DNA of 64,000 nt from RUG023 sp900315435. GTDB lineage: Bacteria > Spirochaetota > Spirochaetia > Sphaerochaetales > Sphaerochaetaceae. The stretch is from the NCBI GenBank assembly GCA_902788205.1, contig CADAJJ010000011.1:1-64000 (forward strand), in the 5' to 3' direction. Shown here one piece after another: positions 59,256 to 64,000 of this stretch; the stretch's first letter is position 1; each line of letters begins with the position of its first letter. The notes below the pieces were generated by a model, which made no database searches, had not been told where the DNA came from, and saw nothing but the letters and a program-made list of their open reading frames with translations. Both the position numbers and the translations under genes were made by a program.

Positions 59256-60713
59256 ATGGAAAAAACACCCGAGACCATTCTTTGGTATGACCTGGAGACC
59301 TTTGGCCTCAACACCCGCTATGACCGCATCGCCCAGTTCGCCGCCCAGCGGACCGACCTGGACCTGCATCCCGTAGGCAGTCCTGTCGTCCTGTATGGAA
59401 AAATCAGTGACGACTACCTGCCAGACCCGCTTTCCTGCATGGTCACCGGCATCACCCCCCAGGAAACCGAAGCGAAGGGACTGTGCGAATATGAGCTGAT
59501 CAAGCAGGTCAACGCGCTCTTCTCTGTGCCCAACACCACGGTCGCCGGCTTCAACAATATCCGCTTCGACGACGAGATGATCCGTAGCTGTCTCTACCGG
59601 AACTTCTTCGACCCCTACGAGCGGGAATGGAAAAACGGCTGTTCCCGCTGGGACATCATCGACATGGTCCGGGCTTGCCATGACCTTCGGCCCGAGGGAA
59701 TCAATTGGCCGGCACGCAACCCGGATACCGGCATGCCGATTGTCAAACTGACCAGCCTGACCGAGGCGAACCATATCGACCAAACAGGAGCGCATGACGC
59801 CATGGTGGACGTCTACGCCACCATCGAGGTGGCCCGCCTGATCAAGGAGCAACAGCCAAGGCTGTACGCATGGGCATGGAAATACCGGAACAAGAACCTG
59901 TTGAAGAACCTGGTCCGGACCCCTTTCGGCACCCCGGTGCTGCTGACCAGCGCACTCTTCACCAACCCCAATGGCTACTCTGCCATGGTGGTCCCCATCA
60001 CCCCGGCGAAGGATGTGGGAAACACGTTCATCTGCTTTGACTTGATGCAAGACCCGATGCCGCTCCTTGCCGCCAAGAACCCGCAGGAACTGATGCAGGT
60101 GCCCGGCATCTGCACGATTGCCGTCAACCGGTGTCCCTTCGTCACCCCGATCAGTCACAGCTTTCCTGACGAAGGCACCTACAAGCGCCTAGGCATCGAC
60201 CGCGACAAGTGCCGCGAGACCTACCGGCTGCTGAGGGAGCACGCAGAGCTGATTCCGATGCTGAGGGACGCCAAGGCCGCCGAGCAGTATGATGATGTGA
60301 AGGACACCGATTTTGAAATTTACAGCGGCGGCTTCTTCAACGACAGCGATAAAATGCAGTTCCAGGCAATCCACCATACAGCGCCAAGCCAGAAGCTGGC
60401 CTTGGGCATCCACTTCCAGGACCAGCGCGTACCAGAGATGCTGATGCGTCACGTCGCCCGCAACTGGCCCGAGGTGCTGACCGAAGACCAGGCACGCAAA
60501 TGGAAGAGTTTCTGCGCCAGCCGTATCCTCAGTCCTCCGGGCGGCGTCAAGATCAGCTGGGAGTTCTACCAGCGCAAGATCAAGGAAAATATGGCCTCGA
60601 CCGATATCGCTCCCGAGGTGAAGCGGGACGTGCTCGAACCGCTCGAAGCCTGGGGCAAACGCCTCTCCGACAAGCTCTTCGGGCCAAAAGCTGACGTAGG
60701 TCCGGCAACGTAA
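59256..60713 (+). CDS. sbcB: Exodeoxyribonuclease I
   Basis: 485 residues, the normal length. DEDDh exonuclease motifs: W-Y-D-L-E-T (Asp12, Glu14), N-N-I-R-F-D-D-E near 110 and G-A-H-D-A-M-V-D near 180, followed by the SH3-like and helical ExoI_C domains. It degrades single-stranded DNA 3' to 5' and acts in recombination and mismatch repair. The ORF is open upstream but the start is fixed by the promoter and the family N-terminus. Confidence 0.96.
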   Translation: MEKTPETILWYDLETFGLNTRYDRIAQFAAQRTDLDLHPVGSPVVLYGKISDDYLPDPLSCMVTGITPQETEAKGLCEYELIKQVNALFSVPNTTVAGFNNIRFDDEMIRSCLYRNFFDPYEREWKNGCSRWDIIDMVRACHDLRPEGINWPARNPDTGMPIVKLTSLTEANHIDQTGAHDAMVDVYATIEVARLIKEQQPRLYAWAWKYRNKNLLKNLVRTPFGTPVLLTSALFTNPNGYSAMVVPITPAKDVGNTFICFDLMQDPMPLLAAKNPQELMQVPGICTIAVNRCPFVTPISHSFPDEGTYKRLGIDRDKCRETYRLLREHAELIPMLRDAKAAEQYDDVKDTDFEIYSGGFFNDSDKMQFQAIHHTAPSQKLALGIHFQDQRVPEMLMRHVARNWPEVLTEDQARKWKSFCASRILSPPGGVKISWEFYQRKIKENMASTDIAPEVKRDVLEPLEAWGKRLSDKLFGPKADVGPAT

Positions 60714-60775
60714 CACGTTCCATCTGCAGGGGAAGCAAACGAACCGGTTTTTTCGGAATCCGGCTGGTTTCACGC

Positions 60776-60804
60776 TTGTCGAGAACCACAGGTTTCCTTA
60801 CATT
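60776..60804 (+). promoter_or_regulatory. Promoter of the second sugar-importer operon (near-leaderless type)
   Basis: TTGTCG (60776-60781), 17 nt, TACATT (60799-60804), then 8 nt to the ATG at 60813. No ribosome-binding site. Confidence 0.5.
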
Positions 60805-60812
60805 GCAAACCA

Positions 60813-61679
60813 ATGAAAGGAACACGGCTTCGGAAGATTGCTCCGTATCTGTACGTGCTGCCGGCCCTAGGGCTGGCGGTTCTTTTCTGTTACGCGCCTT
60901 TCTTCGCGACGATTCTGGACAGTGTTTCCCACGTGCGGGCTTCGGGTGAAAGGATCCGCTTCGTCGGCCTAGAGAATTTCCAGAACCTGTTCGCGTCGGA
61001 TTCCTTCCATGACTCCTTGCGGAACACCATCACCTTCACCCTATGGTTCGTCCCCTGCAATGTGCTGGCCACATTCCTCTCGGCTCTGCTGGTCCACGGC
61101 AAAGGCAAGGCGCTCAGGGCGAGCCGGAGCGCGTTGATGGCGACCATCGCCATCGCCATGGGCTCGATCGTGCTGATCCTCAAAACCCTGTTTGACGAAA
61201 ACACCGGGTTGTACAACCGCATCCTCTGCACATCGGTGCGCTGGTTCAGCTCCCCCAGAGCCGCCATGGGAATGCTGGTCTACACCGGCATATACTTGGA
61301 TTTCGGCTTCGACTTCCTGCTCTTCTCTGCCAGCCTGGACAACATTCCCCGGGACCTGTACGAGGTGGCAGCCCTGGAGGGGGCGGACCCTTGGCAGAGA
61401 CTCTGGTATCTGGAGTTTCCACTTACCGAGCCGACGATGGTCTTCGTGGTGCTGAACAACCTGAAGGATGCGTTCCTCATCTGCTCCCCGGTGATGATTC
61501 TGACCGAAGGCGGGCCATTCCGCTCGACCCAGACAATCGTCTACCAGATGTACCTTGAAGGGTTCAAGGGAGGGAACATCGCCATGGGGAGCGCTCTGGC
61601 GACGGTGGCCTTCTCCATGAGCCTGGTGCTCTTCTTGGCCGGAATGGCCCTCCAGCACAGGAGGGTGTTCTACCAATGA
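60813..61679 (+). CDS. ABC importer permease, UgpA/MalF-like (second locus)
   Basis: 288 residues, six membrane helices. EAA motif E-V-A-A-L-E-G-A-D-P-W-Q-R-L near residue 190. First gene of a three-gene importer unit; the stop overlaps the next ATG (ATGA at 61676). No ATPase gene follows, so a shared ATPase is expected. Confidence 0.93.
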   Translation: MKGTRLRKIAPYLYVLPALGLAVLFCYAPFFATILDSVSHVRASGERIRFVGLENFQNLFASDSFHDSLRNTITFTLWFVPCNVLATFLSALLVHGKGKALRASRSALMATIAIAMGSIVLILKTLFDENTGLYNRILCTSVRWFSSPRAAMGMLVYTGIYLDFGFDFLLFSASLDNIPRDLYEVAALEGADPWQRLWYLEFPLTEPTMVFVVLNNLKDAFLICSPVMILTEGGPFRSTQTIVYQMYLEGFKGGNIAMGSALATVAFSMSLVLFLAGMALQHRRVFYQ

Positions 61680-62482
61680 AACGCCTTCGCGATGTCGCCA
61701 GCGTGCTGCTTGCCGTAATCATCCTCTTCCCGTTGGCCTATGCGCTTTCCGCCTCGTTTTTCGCCAGGGGGGACTTCACCACGCTTCCTGCCCGCTTCCT
61801 GCCCTCGACTTTCACCCCGTCCAACTACGTTCGGGCCTTTGCCTCGAGCAATCTGGCACGCTATCTGTACAACTCTCTGGTCACCGCCATCATGGGCACC
61901 GGGCTCCGCATGGTGGTCTGCCTGGCGGCGGCCTACAGCCTGACTACCTTCGAATACCGCGGCAGGGAGGCGATCTTCCTGATTTTGGTTGCCAGCATGC
62001 TGCTACCCGGAGACGCCCTGCTTCTTGCCAATTATCTGGAAGTCCGCAGGATGGGGCTGGTCAACACCTATCTCGGGCTGGTGGTTACGGGCATCTTCAG
62101 CCCTACGGCGGTCTTCCTGCTCAGGCAATACTTCTTGACCGTGAGCCCGGAATACCGCGAGGCAGCATATCTGGAGGGGTGCTCGGACTTGCGCTTCATG
62201 ATGACCATGCTCGCTCCGATGAGCAAAAGCGTCCTCCTCGCCATCGCCGTCCAATCCTTCACCGGGTATTTCAACGCCTATCTTTGGCCTTTGCTGGTGA
62301 CCAGCAGGGATTCGATGCGGACCGTCCAGGTCGGCCTCACCATGCTGGGTTTCAGCGAGACTTATGATTTGGGACCGCAGTTCGCGGCCATCGTATTTCT
62401 GACTGCACCGATGCTGCTTCTCGTACTCGCCATGCGTAGGCGGATCTTCGAGGGAATCAGTACCCGGTTTTCAGGGAGATGA
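61676..62482 (+). CDS. ABC importer permease, UgpE/MalG-like (second locus)
   Basis: 268 residues, six membrane helices, EAA motif Y-R-E-A-A-Y-L-E-G-C-S-D near residue 162. Coupled to the first permease by a 4-bp overlap. The solute-binding protein gene starts 4 nt after its stop, an unusual order because CUT1 receptors are usually encoded first. Confidence 0.93.
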   Translation: MKRLRDVASVLLAVIILFPLAYALSASFFARGDFTTLPARFLPSTFTPSNYVRAFASSNLARYLYNSLVTAIMGTGLRMVVCLAAAYSLTTFEYRGREAIFLILVASMLLPGDALLLANYLEVRRMGLVNTYLGLVVTGIFSPTAVFLLRQYFLTVSPEYREAAYLEGCSDLRFMMTMLAPMSKSVLLAIAVQSFTGYFNAYLWPLLVTSRDSMRTVQVGLTMLGFSETYDLGPQFAAIVFLTAPMLLLVLAMRRRIFEGISTRFSGR

Positions 62483-62486
62483 ACCA

Positions 62487-63824
62487 ATGAAACGTTATTT
62501 GATTGTGGCGATGCTGCTCGCCTCCATGACGGCCTTCGCTGCTGGCGGGCGGGAACAGAAGAACACCAACGAAGTGACCAACATCACCTGGTGGCATTCG
62601 AACTCCGGCATCCTAGGCGAAGCGACAGCGGACCTTGTCGACACATTCAACAATACGGTCGGCAAGGAAAAGCATATCCACGTCGATGCTGTCTACCAGG
62701 GCAAGGCGAGCGACGTGCTGACCAAGGCGAAAGCCATCTGGCAGGGAAACGACCTAGAGGATCTTCCCGACCTGGTCCAGTTCGATGCCCAGGCGGTGCT
62801 CGACATCCGGGACAACAAGGCATTGGTCCCGATGGAGCAGCTTGCAAAGGGAAACGGCTACGACCTTTCCCAGATTGTCAGCTCCGCCCGTCTTTCGCAG
62901 ACGTACAAGGGGCAGATGATCGGCATGCCCTTCAACGCCTCCACTATCCTGCTCTACTACAACAAAAGCGCCTTCGACGAGGTGGGAATCACCGAGGCTC
63001 CAAAGACGTTGGATGAGCTGGCAGAGGATTCCAAGCGCTTGCTCAAGCGGGATAGCTCCGGCAACGTGACCCGCTATGGCTATGCCGGTGTCCCCACCAC
63101 CTACGAGCTCTGCGCCTGGCTGGGCCAGCAGGACGGGCTTTCCCTGATTGTCGACCAGAACAACGGCCACGATGGAATTCCGACCAAGGTGCTCTTCGAC
63201 CAGAACGGCACCATGGTAAACTTCCTGACGAAATGGCAGGCCCTGCATGACACCGGGGCGTTGGATAACGCGACCAGCGGGGTGACCGGAGAATTCGCCA
63301 GCGGGAAGACAGCGATGATGGCGCAGTCCACCAGCGCCCTGACCACCATGATGGAGATGACCAAAGGCAAGTTCGAGCTTGGCGTCGCCAACCTGCCGAT
63401 GGTCGACGAGAAGGCCACCGGTGGCGTCAATATCGGCGGTGGCGCCCTGTACGCCCTGGACAACAAGAGCGGCCATCAGGACGCGGCCTTCACCTTCGTC
63501 GCCTTTGCCGTCAGCATGGAGCAACAGCTTGCCTGGCATATCGCCACCGGATATTTCCCGGTAAACGAAGGAACCTACCAGATGGAGGAGTTCAAGAAGC
63601 ACTGCGAGGAACATCCGCTCTTCTCCGTCGCCATCGACCAGATGCGGGAGAGCAATCCCCTTCTGCAAGGCATCTGGGTTCCTTCCAGCTACGAAATCTA
63701 TTACGCCTTCCAGAAGGGAATCGTCGATATGCTGGACAGCGCGGCAAGTCCCGAGGAGACGACCAAGAAGCTTGCCAAGACCATCAACGGCTATTTCGAG
63801 AACTATCGGAACACACAGGACTGA
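62487..63824 (+). CDS. ABC importer solute-binding protein, UgpB-like (second locus)
   Basis: 445 residues. A signal peptide (M-K-R-Y-L-I-V-A-M-L-L-A-S-M-T-A-F-A) precedes Gly-Gly-Arg; no lipobox. The mature start I-T-W-W-H-S-N-S-G and the F-A-S-G-K-T-A-M-M region place it in the UgpB-like CUT1 receptor group, but it is clearly diverged from the first locus receptor. GGAG lies 8 nt before the ATG. Periplasmic. Confidence 0.92.
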   Translation: MKRYLIVAMLLASMTAFAAGGREQKNTNEVTNITWWHSNSGILGEATADLVDTFNNTVGKEKHIHVDAVYQGKASDVLTKAKAIWQGNDLEDLPDLVQFDAQAVLDIRDNKALVPMEQLAKGNGYDLSQIVSSARLSQTYKGQMIGMPFNASTILLYYNKSAFDEVGITEAPKTLDELAEDSKRLLKRDSSGNVTRYGYAGVPTTYELCAWLGQQDGLSLIVDQNNGHDGIPTKVLFDQNGTMVNFLTKWQALHDTGALDNATSGVTGEFASGKTAMMAQSTSALTTMMEMTKGKFELGVANLPMVDEKATGGVNIGGGALYALDNKSGHQDAAFTFVAFAVSMEQQLAWHIATGYFPVNEGTYQMEEFKKHCEEHPLFSVAIDQMRESNPLLQGIWVPSSYEIYYAFQKGIVDMLDSAASPEETTKKLAKTINGYFENYRNTQD

Positions 63825-63838
63825 CGAGGACCAGGACG

Positions 63839-64000
63839 TCATCTGGCAGGTTGCCGAAAGAAGCGGCACTTCTCCCGAAAGGAACAGGAAGCGCAGGCGC
63901 TTCCCGGGCACTCCTGCCAGTTGATTCCGCTTTCCAGCTGGCGGATATGCCAGGAAAGATCGCTGATGCGTTTCTCAAGGGCCGCCTGACGTTCCATGGC
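63839..64000 (-). CDS. C-terminal end of a PD-(D/E)XK-type nuclease (5' part beyond window)
   Basis: The last 53 residues of a leftward gene that continues past base 64000, with a stop TGA at 63841-63839. The fragment has W-Q-E-C-P-G-S-A-C-A-S-C-S-F-R-E-K-C: a C-x2-C-x5-C cluster with one or more upstream Cys, as in the C-terminal Fe-S lid of RecB/AddB/Cas4-type PD-(D/E)XK nucleases (PF12705-like). Short fragment, so the family call is tentative. Confidence 0.6.
   Translation of the reverse strand, partial: AMERQAALEKRISDLSWHIRQLESGINWQECPGSACASCSFREKCRFFRQPAR

Overview
This window looks like a chromosomal segment of an anaerobic, GC-rich spirochaete, probably near Sphaerochaetales/Treponemataceae. 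The lineage is inferred from gene types only; no rRNA is present. The supporting genes are an EF-G with the mitochondrial/spirochaete-type switch region, a CarD regulator fused into a carD-ispD-ispF operon, a eukaryote-like hexokinase, an unusually long PRPP synthetase and an archaeal-type UMP kinase. Oxygen-independent metabolism is suggested by a class III ribonucleotide reductase with its activase, a ferredoxin-domain aldo/keto reductase and a PflA-like radical SAM protein. I see no phage, transposon, integron, CRISPR array or rRNA operon; it reads as a compact core/metabolic chromosome.

Layout: 1-10 kb holds a UPF0158-GNAT protein divergent from enolase, a transaldolase-like protein lacking its catalytic residues, an Fe-S aldo/keto reductase with an unknown partner, a CPBP protease, a NucA-type nuclease, a RecA-like ATPase and EF-G. 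10-16 kb holds HIT, zinc-ribbon and lipoprotein genes, then an NrdR-controlled nrdD-nrdG with nrdD fused to a glutaredoxin domain. 16-25 kb holds rsmE, malQ, carD-ispD-ispF, tRNA-Leu(CAG), a CDF transporter, an EAL protein with dead REC and GGDEF domains, an OhrR-type regulator with its palindrome, an XRE regulator, YbaK and RidA. 25-33 kb holds a heterodimeric ABC exporter, a HAD phosphatase, an inositol-monophosphatase-like enzyme and a 942-residue acidic repeat protein. 33-40 kb holds MFS, DUF763, EamA and aminotransferase genes, then prs and argH. 40-49 kb holds a lipoprotein and a minus-strand locus of GH3 glycosidase, UgpB/A/E-like importer, NPP-type phosphodiesterase and esterase. 49-60 kb holds ssb, UMP kinase, a radical SAM protein, a patatin pair, a nucleosidase and pyridoxal kinase, phosphohexomutase, a DUF4143 relic, an orphan Vsr coupled to hexokinase, and exonuclease I. 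60-64 kb holds a second UgpABE-like importer without an ATPase and the tail of a PD-(D/E)XK nuclease.

The most striking signal is in the promoters. At least fifteen genes that lack a Shine-Dalgarno sequence have a sigma70-like -10 hexamer ending 6-10 nt before the ATG. In ten of these a -35 hexamer lies exactly 17 nt upstream. This predicts leaderless or near-leaderless mRNAs for many first-in-operon genes, while operon-internal and some highly expressed genes (eno, fusA, solute-binding proteins) carry normal ribosome-binding sites.

The metabolic genes suggest carbohydrate scavenging (GH3, malQ, hexokinase, phosphohexomutase, enolase, two ABC importers) feeding glycolysis and the MEP isoprenoid pathway. 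The ugp-like locus may import glycerophosphodiester-type solutes that the adjacent cytosolic phosphodiesterase then cleaves; that role is a hypothesis. Many convergent gene pairs overlap at their 3' ends.
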